Shown: positions 45,512-57,640 of the stretch, one piece after another
How the letters are laid out: every line of letters begins with the position of its first letter
Numbering within the stretch: the stretch's first letter is position 1
Origin: Henckelia pumila
Lineage: Eukaryota; Streptophyta; Magnoliopsida; Lamiales; Gesneriaceae
Length of the DNA stretch: 64,000 nucleotides
Direction: 5' to 3'
Assembly (NCBI RefSeq): GCF_033568475.1
Contig: NC_133123.1
Coordinates: forward strand, 160,905,753-160,969,752
The notes under the pieces: generated by a model
What the model saw: the letters and a program-made list of their open reading frames with translations, nothing else
The model's database searches: none
What the model was told of the DNA's origin: nothing
Program-made: the position numbers and the translations under genes

Positions 45512-46558
45512 ATGTCAAATTTGGCAAAGCTTGAATTCGTTGCACTCGATATCACTGGAAAAAATTATATGCCATGGACTCTTGATGTTGAGATGCATCT
45601 TGAGTCATTGGGTCTAAGTGAAAGCATCAAAGAAAATAATATATCAACCTCACAAGATAAAGCAAAAACTATGATTTTCTTGCGCCGACATCTTGATGAA
45701 GGGTTGAAATGTGAGTATCTCACAGAAAAAGACCCAATGACTTTATGGAAAGGGCTGAAAGAAAGATTTGAGCATATAAGGGAAGTGATACTTCCGACCG
45801 CCCGTGATGAATGGAATACGTTGAGATTCCAAGACTTTAAAAAAGTCAGTGATTATAATTCTGCGATGTATCGAATAGTCTCGCAATTAAAATTCTGTGG
45901 ACTTGAAGTTACAGAGATGGAAATGCTTGAGAAAACATTTTCCACTTTTCATGCATCGAATATAACTCTACAACAACAGTATAGAGTGCGTGGATTTTCG
46001 AGATATTCTGAACTAATCGCATGTCTTCTTGTGGCGGAAAAGAACAACGAATTGTTAGTAAGAAATCATCAATCCCGACCCACTGGATCAACGGCATTTC
46101 CTGAAGCAAATGTCGTAATGAAAAATGAAAACCAAAATCAAAGGCATAGACCAGATTTTGGTCGTGGACGAGGTCGAGGAAATGGGCGTGGACGTGGACG
46201 TGGACGTAAAAATTATCGCGGTCGTGGTCGTGGCCGTGGATATGAAAATAATCGAGGTAGTTATTTCAATAACTCATCTCAAAAGAACGTCACGAATCAC
46301 CCACCAAAAAGGCAGCATGAAAATACGAGTGAAAATGAAAATCACTCAAAAAGATCTGAAAGTGTTTGTTATAGATGTGGCACTCCAGGACATTGGTCAC
46401 ATATTTGTCGAACCCCTGAGCACCTATGTAAGCTCTATAAAGAATCGACAAAGGGGAAAGGAAAAGAGACAAATTTTGTTGAAGATAGTGACCGTTTAAT
46501 TGGTTCAACTAGTTTCAATGCTGCAGATTTTTTGAATGATTTCGAAGACATTGATTAA
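45512..46558 (+). CDS. Copia gag protein (348 aa)
   Basis: Intact. Starts MSNLAKLEFVALDITGKNYM in a good context (CCACCATGT). It has a UBN2-type gag domain (YMPWTLDVEMHLESLGL, ARDEWNTLRFQDFKKVSDYN) and an Arg-Gly-rich RNA-binding stretch (GRGRGRGNGRGRGRGRKN). The zinc knuckle CYRCGTPGHWSHIC has all four ligands. It ends NDFEDID with TAA. The family role is to form the virus-like particle and package element RNA. pol lies in the +1 frame with its first ATG 127 bp on, so the element expresses gag and pol separately or by an unusual mechanism. Confidence 0.9.
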   Translation: MSNLAKLEFVALDITGKNYMPWTLDVEMHLESLGLSESIKENNISTSQDKAKTMIFLRRHLDEGLKCEYLTEKDPMTLWKGLKERFEHIREVILPTARDEWNTLRFQDFKKVSDYNSAMYRIVSQLKFCGLEVTEMEMLEKTFSTFHASNITLQQQYRVRGFSRYSELIACLLVAEKNNELLVRNHQSRPTGSTAFPEANVVMKNENQNQRHRPDFGRGRGRGNGRGRGRGRKNYRGRGRGRGYENNRGSYFNNSSQKNVTNHPPKRQHENTSENENHSKRSESVCYRCGTPGHWSHICRTPEHLCKLYKESTKGKGKETNFVEDSDRLIGSTSFNAADFLNDFEDID

Positions 46559-46685
46559 AATATTGATGGGACTACATTGTAACAAATTTGTATTTTTCAT
46601 GCATTTTTGTATTATAAAGCATGTTATATTTTGCATTTGTATTGTACTTAATTTTTCTTTATTGCATTTTTTTGTGAAGTTTGAT

Positions 46686-49600
46686 ATGGAAAATGCTATG
46701 AGCAAACATGAAAATAATATCATGGAAATTTGCATACCAGATAGTGGTACAACACACACTATTCTGCGAGATGAAAGATATTTCTTGGAAATAAAACCAA
46801 CAAAAACAATGGTGAATACCATATCAGGTCCTGTAGACTTGATTGAAGGTTGTGGAAAAGCACATTTTTTGTTACCTAATGGTACAAAATTTCTGATAAA
46901 TGATGCTTTATATTCACCACAATCGAAAAGAAATTTGTTGAGTTTTAATGACATATACTCTCATGGGTATGATACTGAGACGATAACTGATGAAAATCAG
47001 AAATATATGTGTCTTACCACATATAAATCAGGAAAGAAATATGTGGTTGAAAAATTATCAATGATCCCTACTGGATTGCATTATACACATATAAGGCCAA
47101 TCGAATCAAATATGGTGGTTAATAGTTCTTCAATATTAACAAATTGGCATGATCGATTGGGACATCCTGGTTCAATAATGATGCGAAGAATTATTGAAAA
47201 TACGCATGGTCATCCATTGAAAGACCAGAAGATCTTTCAGAATAATAAGTTTCAATGTAAAGCATGTTCTCTTGGAAAACTTATTATAAGACCATCGCCA
47301 GCTAAAATCCAAACTGAATCACCCATATTTCTTGAACGTATTCAGGGTGATATTTGTGGGCCAATTCATCCACCATGTGGACCATTTCGATACTTTATGG
47401 TATTGATCGATGCCTCTAGCAGATGGTCACATGTATGCTTATTGTCAACTCGAAATGTGGCATTTGCAAGATTGATGGCTCAAATAATAAAATTGTGAAA
47501 TCAATTTCCCGATTATACAATCAAGAAAATAAGACTTGATAATGCTAGAGAATTTACATCCCAGACTTTCAATGATTATTGTATGTCAATGGGAATCACT
47601 GTTGAACATCCTGTAGCTCATGTTCATACGCAAAATGGATTAGCTGAATCATTGATTAAACGTCTACAACTGATTGCTAGACCAATGATTATGAAAACAA
47701 AACTCCCTATTTCTATATGGGGACATGCAATTTTACATGTTGCGGCATTAATTCGCATCAGACCAAGTGCATATCATAAATTCTCCCCATTGCAACTTGC
47801 ATTTGGTAAAGAACCAAATATCTCTCATCTGAGAATTTTTGGATGTATGGTGTATGTGCCTATTGCACCACCTCAACGATCAAAAATGGGTCCACAAAGA
47901 AAAATCGGTATTTATATCGGTTATGATAGTCCATCAATCATTCGATATCTTGAGCCTCAGACAGGCGATGTGTTTACAGCACGCTTTGCTGATTGTCATT
48001 TTAATGAAGAAATCTTCCCAGTGTTAGGGGGAGAAAAGAAACACATCGAAAAAGAAATCACATGGTATGTACCATCATTGTTACATTTGGATCCAAGGAC
48101 CAAACAATGTAAGAAAGATGTACAGCAAATTGTGCACATGCAAAGAATTGCGAATCAAATGCCAGATGCATTTGCAGACACAAAAGGGGTAACAAAATCA
48201 TATATACATGCTGTAAATGCCCCTGCTCGAATTGAAATTCCAAAGAAACAAATTGAAGACACTCATGATGTCATAAAACGCTTGAAGCGTGGAAGACCAG
48301 TCGGTTCTAAGGATAAAAATCCTCGGAAAAGAAAAGGCATAGAGAAACACGACGATCATAAAATAGAAAATGGTGTTCCAGAAGAATCACCTGATGATGA
48401 AAATATTCTGTCAGAACCACAAACTGACGAGAATCGTGAAATCTCTATCAATTATATTAATACTGGAAAAATATGGAACCGAAAAGACATAGAAGATATT
48501 GATGAGATATTTTCTTATAATGTGGCTTGTGACATCGTAAATGAAAATGAGGATCATGAACCAAAATCTTTTGGTGAATGTAAAACTCGTCATGATTGGG
48601 TCAAATGGAAAGATGCCATCCAGGTTGAATTGGATTCGCTGAATAAACGCAATGTTTTTGGACCTATAGTCCTCACACCTGAAGGTGTAAAACCTGTTGG
48701 ATACAAATGGGTTTTTATTCGAAAGCGAAATGAGAAAAATGAAATAGTCAGATATAAAGCTAGACTTGTTGCACAAGGTTTTTCTCAAAGGCCTGGAATT
48801 GATTATGAAGAAACGTATTCTCCTGTTATGGATGCAATTACGTTTCAATATTTGATTAGTTTGGCAGTGTCTGAAAATTTGGAAATGTGTCTTATGGATG
48901 TTGTTACAGCTTACTTATACGGATCACTTGATAGTGATATATACATGAAAATCCCTGAAGGATTTAAGATGCCTGAAGCACAAAGTTCAAAACCCAGAGA
49001 ATTTTATTCTGTAAAATTGCAAAGATCATTATATGGGTTAAAGCAATCTGGCCGAATGTGGTATAATCGGCTAAGTGAGCACTTGATGAAAAATGGATAT
49101 GTAAATGATCCAATATGCCCTTGTGTTTTCATCAAGAAAACAACATCCGGATGTGTAATTATTGCTGTATATGTTGATGATTTAAACATCATTGGAACGA
49201 ATAAAGAAATTCAAGAGGTTATGATGTACTTGAAGGAAGAATTCGAAATGAAGGATCTTGGAAAAACCAAGTACTGTCTGGGTTTGCAAATAGAACAAAA
49301 AGAATGTGGAATTTTTGTTCACCAGGCAAATTATACAGAAAAGATCCTTAAACATTTTAATATGGATAAATCAAATCCATTAAGTACTCCAATGGTTGTA
49401 AGATCATTAAACATAGAAAAAGATCCATTTCGTCCATGTGAAGATGATAAAGTTATTCTTGGTCCTGAAGTACCATATCTAAGTGCCATTGGTGCCCTTA
49501 TGTATCTTGCAAATTGCACTAGACCTGATATATCTTTTGCTGTAAATTTATTGGCAAGATTCAGTTCATATCCAACAAAGAGGCACTGGAACGGAATTAA

Positions 49601-50168
49601 ACATATATTCCGTTATCTACGAGGAACGACAGATTTGGGACTTTTGTACTCAAAAGACACCAATCAAAGTATCATTGGTTATGCTGATGCTGGATATTTA
49701 TCTGATCCACATACGGCACGTTCCCAAACCGGATATGTATTTACTCGTGGAGGCACCGCAATTTCTTGGCGTTCACAGAAATAAACACTCGTAACAACTT
49801 CATCAAATCACGCCGAGATTATTGCATTACATAAAGCAAGTCGTGAATGTGTATGGTTAAAGTCAATGACCAAACATATTCAAATATCGTGTGGATTGAC
49901 AGTAGAAAAGAAGCCTGTGACACTATATGAAGATAATGCTGCATGTATTGCTCAAATGAAAGAAGGATACATCAAAAGTGACAGAACCAAACACATCCCC
50001 CCAATATTCTTTGCCTACACTCAAGAGCTTGAGAAGAATAAAGATATTGATATCTGTTACATTCAATCAAGTGAGAACTCATCAGATCTCTTCACAAAGG
50101 CACTTCCCACGACGATATTCAGAAAGAATATATACAACATTGGGATGCGCAATCTACGGAATATGTGA
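46686..50168 (+). pseudogene. Copia pol: protease, integrase, RT and RNase H with two nonsense codons
   Basis: From ATG 46686 (MENAMSKHENNIM): protease CIPDSGTTHTIL; GAG-pre-integrase zinc head WHDRLGHPGSIMMRRI...CKACSLGK; integrase with D (QGDICGP), D (RLDNAREF) and E (NGLAESLIKR). RT follows (VGYKWVFIRKRN, YKARLVAQGFSQRPGIDY, AVYVDDLNIIG), then RNase H (GYADAGYLSD, YEDNAACIAQMKEG, DLFTKALPT). All are in one frame, interrupted by TGA at 47496-47498 and TAA at 49782-49784, both at positions where a single C-to-T change explains the stop. Everything else is open, so the element was recently active or very nearly so. Confidence 0.92.
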
Positions 50169-50322
50169 AGAATCACTCATGTTAATATGAGGGGGAGTTT
50201 ACGTGGCTGCACTCTTTTTCCCTTACTATGGTTTTTATCCCACTGGGTTTTTCCTAGTAAGGTTTTTAACGAGGCAACATAAAACACGTAATAAAGACAA
50301 TCATCATATGACGATCATCATC

Positions 50323-50333
50323 ACAAGGGGGAG
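50323..50333 (+). other. Polypurine tract of the copia element
   Basis: ACAAGGGGGAG, directly before the 3' LTR. Confidence 0.85.
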
Positions 50334-50608
50334 TGTTGAAAAATATTATCATTATTAATATTATGTTGAATATTGAATGTTGAATGTTGAATATTGAGTT
50401 GTAAAATGTGGAAAATTAGTGTGTGATGATGTAGATGATGATGTATTTATTTTTGGACTAATCTCAAATATGGATCTATAAATAGATCTTCATTTGTGAT
50501 GAAAAATACAATTGAGTTGAGAGAAAAATATTATAAAGTGTAGAGTTTGATATATTTTGAGTTTTGGAGTATTTACTTTTTACCGTAAATTTTTATTTTT
50601 TCACAACA
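50334..50608 (+). repeat. 3' LTR of the copia element
   Basis: 275 bp, about three differences from the 5' LTR (for example AAATAGATC against AAATAGGTC); followed by the TSD ATATC. Confidence 0.95.
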
Positions 50609-50613
50609 ATATC

Positions 50614-52520
50614 CACTTTCCCACGTGATGAACATATATTAATAGTCTAATATAGACAGCAATAATCCTATTGATCGTAATCTAATATTAAATAATATGA
50701 ACAACATAAAATTCTTCAAGACTTCGATAATGTTATACGCCTTCCGGAAATATAATCACTAACAATATATTTTTTTTATGTCTTATTTAGAATTTCCTCT
50801 TTCGAGTGATGAATTTAAACACATAAATCAATAAAAATATGACCAGTAGAATCGAAAGTAATAAATCAAAAAACACAAATAAATCAAACAAAAATTCTAG
50901 TAACAATATCAAAAGATCCAAAATATGGTTTTCGATATCACTACATTGACCCGCTATTCGAGAGAATTAGTTCATGACGAAACTCATAATATAAAAAAAT
51001 ATAGTATGAAAATAGTTCATTCCAACAAAAAAATTAAGAAATAGAAGAATTATAAGAAAAGGTAGATGTCGCGTTCTCCGTCCCCGGATCGATACAATCT
51101 CAATCTCCGTATTTTCCAAATCTTCACTTCGTTGCTCTTCCTTCTCTTTCTTCTGTGTAGCTGCCCTCTTCTCTCCCTTGATAAACCTAAAAAATCTATC
51201 AACAAATATTTTAAAACCAAAAAGAAGGACTTCCAAAAATTTAAACTTCGACGGGCGCGAGTTCGTCTCCGCTACTGAATTATATCCTTTCTTGGTGCAG
51301 GGCAGGCGCCGGGGCACCAGAAAAGTCGTGCGGGTCTCCGCAGCTGGTTTTTAATCTCTTCAGCTCTTTTTTTATTATTCCATTTCATTTTCCATCACCG
51401 TTTTGGTTCTTTTACGCTTGATATATGCCATAAAACCTCATTATTACCAAGGGCGGCCCTTAAGCGGGAGGGCGACCGTCGAGGGCCGCATTTTGAGAGA
51501 GGGCCCCAATTATTTATAAAAATTATTATATTATCTATATAATTTTAGCTAATTAAAGAAAAAATAAAAATATTTGAGAATAAATATTAATGACAAGCAC
51601 GTACAACCATAATTTAGTCACTCATCTTTTTCAATCCATTATAGATTTATCAAATTTAATTTTCATCATCAATTCTTCCTAGTGTGCACCTCTCACATAT
51701 AAGTAATTCTTCTTTATTCTGAACTTATTCTATTTATATATTTTTAATTATGTATAATTTTAAATTAAAGTGAGAGAATTTATAATAAAATTATGGCTTA
51801 AAAATAAGCTTTTTCATGTTAAAATTATTAAAATTTTATTGAGTACCACAATGAGTCAAGAAATACTAAATGATATTATGATTATTTGAAAATATTTCAC
51901 ATGACAATATAATTAATGACTTTGCTTTTATAAAAATTACAAGTAGGGTGCATTTTACATTGTAATACCCGAAAAATCTATATATCTACTCACGAGTGTT
52001 AAATGAATTTTAAGTTATTTTATTTTATTTATTTATGATTTAAATGTTATTTTAAATTAAATGCTTTTATGTGATGTTTAAATGATTTAAAATTTGTGTT
52101 TAAAATATTTAGTGTTATGTATATTACATGAGTTTTATGTTTCAAAGTTGAGTTTTTTTTAATTAGGTGTTGAAAATATATGTTTAAGTGTTGTGTAAAA
52201 TAATTTAATGTTATATAAATTGTCTGATGTTTAATTGTTGCAAGTTAGTTTTAATGTGTTTTAGGTATGAGTTTAAACCTGGTGAGGAAATAATCAAGAC
52301 TAGCCTACGAACGAGGTTTTAGAATTTTAAAAAGGTAAATGGCCATTATGAAGCTTTTGATTAAAAATTATGCATGTTATTTAAAATTTAAAGTTAAATA
52401 TGTTTTTGGTGCAAATTTATTTAGTATTGGGTTGGACACTAATTTAAAGCCTTAAAAGAAGAATCTTTAAAGATAATATTTGAAGTATTGGGCCAGCTTT
52501 CGGCCCGTGAGTCTCATAAT
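50614..52520. other. AT-rich intergenic DNA with possible transposon fragments
   Basis: No gene supported. 51452-51515 (GGGCGGCCCTTAAGC ... AGAGAGGGCCCC) resembles one end of a plant hAT element. 51962 (TGTAATACCCG) resembles an LTR start but has no partner. A minus-strand open frame at 50967-51317 is low-complexity (Lys/Glu then hydrophobic) and unconvincing. Confidence 0.4.
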
Positions 52521-52710
52521 TGAAGAACAAAGACCAATTAAAATTTGAATTTGTGAGTGAATTCACTAAACTTGGATTCAAGGTGGCTCGAATGAATTTT
52601 GTCTTTCGGATTATATATATGAAACAACAGACCAATGGTTCTTATACGTTCGTTGTCTGTGTCACTGTCGTAGAGATGTTCTATCGAATGTTCAATAATA
52701 AGAAGGTTGA
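52521..52710 (+). repeat. Duplicated unit A, left part (interrupted by the LTR element)
   Basis: Bases 52521-52710 match 63021-63208 of unit B closely. The unit continues on the far side of the retroelement at 61988. In B the sequence begins at an ATG (63020-63022); in A the same place reads TTG and the homology stops there. See unit B for content. Confidence 0.85.
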
Positions 52711-54227
52711 TGTAGTGACCCGCACCATGATCACCTACTAATCAGAACTTAAGCATGCAATTAATTAATAAAATAATCTTAATCAGAGAAACTACAGAAT
52801 TAAAGTAAGTCAAATACCAGGTAAGCAAAACCTAGTGGTCAACCCCGCTATCCAGCCTTGGTCACCACCTAACCTCCCTGTCTCCGGGAGAACTACCTGC
52901 ATCTGCCCCATGGAATAGGGCATCCAGCCAACAGAAAATAACCGGAAGTGAGCCTAACATGCTTAGTACGAGAGTATGAGTATACGATGTTATGTGTGCA
53001 TGTATGCAAGTGAACTGGGTACCAAGACTCTCAGGTCAAGAAACAAGCTCATAGACAGGGCCCAGAGTATATAGCACGCTGCGCCGTCGCATCAGGAGGT
53101 GGCTCATATACCCAGTGGATAATGGTGACCTGATACTAGTACATGTGTCCAACCATAAAAGTGACCTGACACAAGAATTACGTGTCCAACCATCCACAAA
53201 CTCGTAGGGTGAGCGCCCTACTACAGGATACCTCTAAGGTAAAAGCTCAATATGCTCATGTATGCAACATACAGTCATGACATGCTGTATATAAAGGCAT
53301 ATAAAACATGCAATCACATAATCCATGCAAACACATAATACATGCATACTCAATCTGGATATCTCGAATAATACTTTCGTACCTTACTAAGGCAGATCCT
53401 AAAAGCTCCCCCTCTATGTCCAAGCCTACCATGCAGCACTACAGCATAAATAACCATGCATTACCTAGCATGCCAAACATCACCTACTAGGCTCTAAAAG
53501 CCTTAATTAAACTATAGCCTACTCCCTATTTACTATAGGGAACCAAAGCCATACCTTCGTCCGTTGTCAGCCCGCTGATGTCGCATGCCCCAAAGCCTGG
53601 GCATAGCCTAGCTACAACTCCTAGACGCCTCGCCAGAGCTCCGCCACCTGGATGCTACTGCGGACACTGTTCGCTATAAAATAAACTATTTCCTACTCCA
53701 ACTCTTAAAGAAAGAGTCCCGAAGCCCTTAAATAAAAGCGATTACCGGGAGAGGAGAGGGAAAATTGCACTTAAAAATGAGGGATTCGGACCCTTATTTA
53801 TAGGCCACGATCGGAAGCTCCGATCTCCTGATCGGAAGCTCCGATCGGTGCATGTTTGCCACGTTTTGGACGGCCGAGATCGGAAGCTCCGATCGCAGGA
53901 TCAGAAGCTCCGATCTCCTGCATCTGGCCACGTGTTTCAATCTCCTTGAAACCTGTTTCTGGTTGAGATCGGAAGCTCCATTCTCGGATCGGAAGCTCCG
54001 ATCTGCCCGGTAGCTCCGAACTATTTTTCATGCTTCCGAACTGGTTTTGGTCCTCCGGGACCCCCGGGACCTACCCTACCATTTTCGGACGTTCCGGATC
54101 TGATTTTCCACTTATTTTAACCAAATAAGGACTCCTTAAACATGTTTTTATACTTTTTAAAATTATATGTCATTTTCTAGCATGTTTAAAATCACTTAAT
54201 CTTGTAAAATGAAATCGGGCTACTACA
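52711..54227 (-). repeat. 3' LTR of the minus-strand element
   Basis: 1517 bp, close to the 1533-bp LTR at 60455. Contains the GATCGGAAGCTCCGATC palindrome cluster (53807-54005) next to a TATA-like box (plus-strand TTTATAGGCC at about 53798). Confidence 0.93.
53807..54005 (-). repeat. GATCGGAAGCTCCGATC palindrome cluster, left LTR
   Basis: About six perfect or one-mismatch copies of the 17-bp palindrome GATCGGAAGCTCCGATC, lying just upstream (minus strand) of CCTATAAATA. The right LTR has the same cluster plus one extra unit. Confidence 0.9.
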
Positions 54228-54244
54228 TTCTCCCCCTACTTAAG
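54228..54244 (-). other. Polypurine tract of the minus-strand element
   Basis: On the minus strand CTTAAGTAGGGGGAGAA lies next to the 3' LTR start TGTAGTAG. Confidence 0.85.
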
Positions 54245-54353
54245 ATATTTCGTCCTCGAACAATATTAAGTACTGAATGCAGTAAAATATTGAATAAACA
54301 TCTTTTATTCAAACTGATTCATTTTACAAGTTACAACCTGAAAATACAACAAT

Positions 54354-55315
54354 TCAAAATCGCTCTGGATAATCTGTACGCATACGACTCTCAATTTCCC
54401 AAGTGGCCTCCTTAGTGCCTCGGCGCTGCCACTGAACTAGAACAAGAGGAATGGTCTTGTTGCGTAACACCTTTTCCTTGTGACCTATGATACGCAAAGG
54501 TCTCTCCACATATGTCAAATTCGAGTCCAACAGTACCTCAGACGGTTGTAAGATATGAGACTCATCCGCCACATACCATCGTAACAGTGAAACATGGAAC
54601 ACGTCGTGGATACTTAGACAAATACGGGGGTAAAGCCAACCTGTAAACCAGATCTCCAACACTTTCCAATATTTCAAATGGACCAATAAACCTAGGAGAT
54701 AGCTTAACCAAATCTCAAAAATCCTTCGAAATGGTGAGACTTTCAGGAATACTTTCTCACCCACCTCAAACTGTAAAGGTCTGCGCTTGACATTCGCATA
54801 ACTAGCTTGTCGATCCTGCACAACCTTAATTCTCTTCTTGATCTGTCCAACAATATCAACAGCCTACTGGACTAACTCTGGTCCCTCAACCTGTCGCTCC
54901 CCCACTTTCTCCTAGAATAGTGGAGTACGACATCGTCGCCCGTACAACGCCTCAAACGGAGCCATCCCAATACTGCGATGGTAACTGTTGTTGTACGCGA
55001 ACTCAATCAATGGCAACTGATCTTGCCATGCTAGACCAAAATCCATAGAACATGCTCGCAACATGTCTTCAAGAGTACGAATCGTGCGCTCTAACTGCCC
55101 GTCAGTCTTTGGGTGATATGCTGTACTCAAACTAAGAGTAGTACCCATAGCGCACTGAAGACTCCCCCATAACCTGAAAATAAACCTGGGATCTTGATCG
55201 CTGACGATGCTCACAGGCACTCCGTGCAATCGAACAATATCCTGGATGTACAATCATGCCATCCTATCAAAACTAAAGTCTCGGTTATAAGGAATGAAAT
55301 GTGCTGACTTGGTGA
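54354..55315 (-). pseudogene. Integrase core and chromodomain-like tail (minus-strand element)
   Basis: Minus-strand frames: integrase core at 55253-54912 ([57 protein letters not shown]), then 54821-54354 (DRQASYANVKRRPLQFEVGE, DVFHVSLLRWY). The tail is chromodomain-like (IPLVLVQWQRRGTKEATWE) and ends DYPERF. A stop lies at about 54912, and two compensating frameshifts scramble the GPY-like region at about 54610-54730. It is related to, but distinct from, the integrase of the 1-15951 array. The upstream part continues beyond the nested solo LTR at 57349. Confidence 0.88.
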
Positions 55316-55320
55316 GTCGG

Positions 55321-57343
55321 TGTAACGCCCCGTTTTTATCTTAAATGAGTTTATTTGAGTTAATCGGAGATTGCAGAGTTCACGAGCCGACTTTATTTTG
55401 ATCAGGGTCCTTTTTGCAAATTTTGGAATTTCAGGGACTAAAACGCAAATTTTGAGTTTTATATATTATCTACACTTATATTTAAGTTGAGAAGTCTCCT
55501 CCATCTTCCTCCAAGACGTCTCCCTCCATTGTAGGCGCCCAAATGAGTTTCCAAGCTTTGTGATTTCATTCCAAGCTCGATCCGGCCGTTGGAATTTATT
55601 TCTGAAGGCAGATTATCGATCACAGCAGTGAGAGCTCTGTTATATCGTAAGTTTTTCTACGATCGGACGCATTCTAGTTTTTGGATGTTGTTAGAATCGA
55701 GTTAGATTCGAGTATGTTGTTCTCTACAGAGTTCTGATCGTTTATTATCTGTCAGTTTTGAAATAGAGCGACGTTTGGAATTGTTATGATTTTTGGAAGT
55801 ATTATTCAAAAATCTAGCTTTTGAGATTTGTTGGGTTTGTCTTGTTGTTGTTGTATTAGCATTGAATTGAGTTGTTATCAGTATTGAACTGCTGTCTGCG
55901 TTGCCGGTTTGTTCAGTTATAGCCGTTATGCCGTCGGTTTGAGTTTTGGAGATTTGAACCGTTTTTGAAGTTGTTGAACTTGGCTTGTAAGTCGATCATG
56001 GTAATTGATCTTTGATTGTATCTGAACAGATTCGTTTGGAGTTGTCAAGCCCTGTGTTAGCAGCATTTGGTCGTCGAGAATTGGACGAAGAACGGTAAAG
56101 AGATTACCTTGAACCGTTGCCTTTGTTGTTGGATTGTTTAGTTGTTGATTAAACCTTTTGTTGTAGCTTATCCAGAGTTGGAACTACTGCATTGAAAGGT
56201 AAAAGCAGTCATCGTAGCGGGATAGCATACTCGGGACTGTTGGTTCTCGAGTTTCCCTTTTTAAATCACATATTGCATTGATACTTGTTCTAGCACGTGG
56301 AACTTGTAATTGTTGATTGATTGAGTTTTTGTTATGTGGCTTATGTTTATGTTTCTGTTATGCATTCATCTTGAGCCTACTTTGATTTCAGCGGGCAGAA
56401 CTGCCCTTTTTGTTAGACGTTTGGGAACTATGATTGAGTGGCCTAGGTTGTAGTATTTCGCCTAGTGCTAGCATACTCATTATGGTTTCTCAAAGTCTAG
56501 AGGAGTGGGATACGTGGCACCACCTCGATTGGGAGAGTCGGTGAGTCGTTACGTGATCTCATCATCGGGATCCCAAAAGCAGAGCAATACTCCCGTGTTT
56601 ATCAGAATCGATATCCTGGTTTTAAAGACATGCATATCATTAACTTCGACTTGAATATGTGGTTTGATAGCATGTTGTATATTCATTACTTGATATGTTG
56701 CTTTTACTGGGATTATCATTCTCACCGGTTATCCGGCTGTTGCTTTGTTTTGTATGTGTACTTGGCAACAGGTGGGGCAGGAACAATTCAGAAGAGGCAT
56801 GGTTAGCTTCGAGGGCAAGTAGTAGAAGTGAGACTCGGTTTAGAAGTCGAATTAGCATGTTTATCTAGTTTAAGATTGAAGCATGTTAAAACTCGAACTT
56901 GATATGTTTTGTTATTCGAATTAGTTTGTATTCGGATTGTAATCTGAAATCGAAGTATGTTGTTGTTGTATCGATTTAGACTTCTGGTTGTTTTTAGGCC
57001 TTCTGAAAGCATGACTTGTTATGGCATGTTTCCCTACACCCTGTTATTGCATTTGTATTTGAAGGCATGTCGGACCAAGCGCGGAATCCTTTCTTTTTTT
57101 TTCTGCAGCCTGAGCAATTTCTGCCCAGGCCTTCCGCGCGCGGGCGAGGCGTTCCTCGCGCGCGCGCGAGGCCTCCGTTGGGCCTCGGAATTGTTTGCCC
57201 GCGCGCGCGCGAGCTTGGTTCCTCGCGCGGGCGCGCGGCGTTTTAAAAAAAAAAAAAAAACTTTGACTTGTTTTACTCTTGGATTCTTGTTCGCTTAATT
57301 GTTGTTTAATCCGAGATTAGTGGTTTATAATCGAGGTCTCACA
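55321..57343 (+). mobile_element. Solo LTR of the 1-15951 family, nested, TSD GTCGG
   Basis: 2023 bp, TGTAACGCCC...GGTCTCACA, clearly homologous to LTRs A-C but more diverged. GTCGG flanks it (55316-55320, 57344-57348). It interrupts the integrase of the minus-strand element at the codons for VVDRLTKS, so it is the younger insertion. No internal region remains, the usual result of LTR-LTR recombination. Its palindrome cassette (57136-57240) is GC-rich instead of CTCGCTCGATC-type. Confidence 0.95.
57136..57240 (+). repeat. CG-rich palindrome cassette in the solo LTR
   Basis: Four blocks of alternating CG (CCGCGCGCGGGCGAGG; CCTCGCGCGCGCGCGAGG; GCCCGCGCGCGCGCGAGC; CCTCGCGCGGGCGCGCGG), followed by an A-run at 57245. 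It takes the place of the three-hairpin block of LTRs A-C. Confidence 0.9.
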
Positions 57344-57348
57344 GTCGG

Positions 57349-57640
57349 TCCACCACAACCCAGATAGCATCACAATTCCTCGAGCATACCGATAAATGGG
57401 TCACAAAGTCCATCATGATCAACTCCCATTTCCACTCAGGAATGGATAAACTGTGAAGCAATCCTCCAAGTTGTCAGTGTTCTGCCTTGACCTACTGATA
57501 CACCAAACATATAGAAGCATACTAATACACATTTTTCTTCATTCCTTTCCACCAGAAAGAACCTCAGATGCAAATTTTTCTACACCGAAAGGATTCACAT
57601 ACTTTATGACTAACACTTATCATAACAACTGTGACAACGT
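57349..57640 (-). pseudogene. Integrase N-terminal part of the minus-strand element
   Basis: Read on the minus strand: a degraded zinc head and the core start, including [37 protein letters not shown] and AIWVVVDR, interrupted by several stops (Gln and Cys codons turned into stops or Tyr). It joins the core at 55315 if the solo LTR and one target copy are removed in thought. Farther upstream homology fades. Confidence 0.8.

Larger units (their letters stand above)
44272..50608 (+). mobile_element. Ty1/copia retrotransposon, nearly intact, TSD ATATC
   Basis: Two 275-bp LTRs (44272-44546, 50334-50608), each TGTTG...CAACA, flanked by ATATC at 44267-44271 and 50609-50613. I count about three differences between the LTRs, which suggests a fairly recent insertion. 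PBS-like CGTTATCAGCACG follows the 5' LTR and the polypurine tract ACAAGGGGGAG (50323-50333) precedes the 3' LTR. Domain order gag, protease, integrase, RT, RNase H is that of copia. Only two in-frame stops break pol. Confidence 0.95.

Noticed and set aside
50967..51317. 116-codon minus-strand frame with a hydrophobic C-terminus
   Set aside because: Low-complexity Lys/Glu then Phe/Ile-rich sequence typical of AT-rich DNA; no gene context.
51962..52515. Possible solo LTR starting TGTAATACCCG
   Set aside because: No matching end, TSD or partner copy could be identified.
57136..57240. CG-rich block as an assembly error
   Set aside because: It lies in the same place as the palindrome cassette of sister LTRs and is bounded by normal family sequence on both sides.
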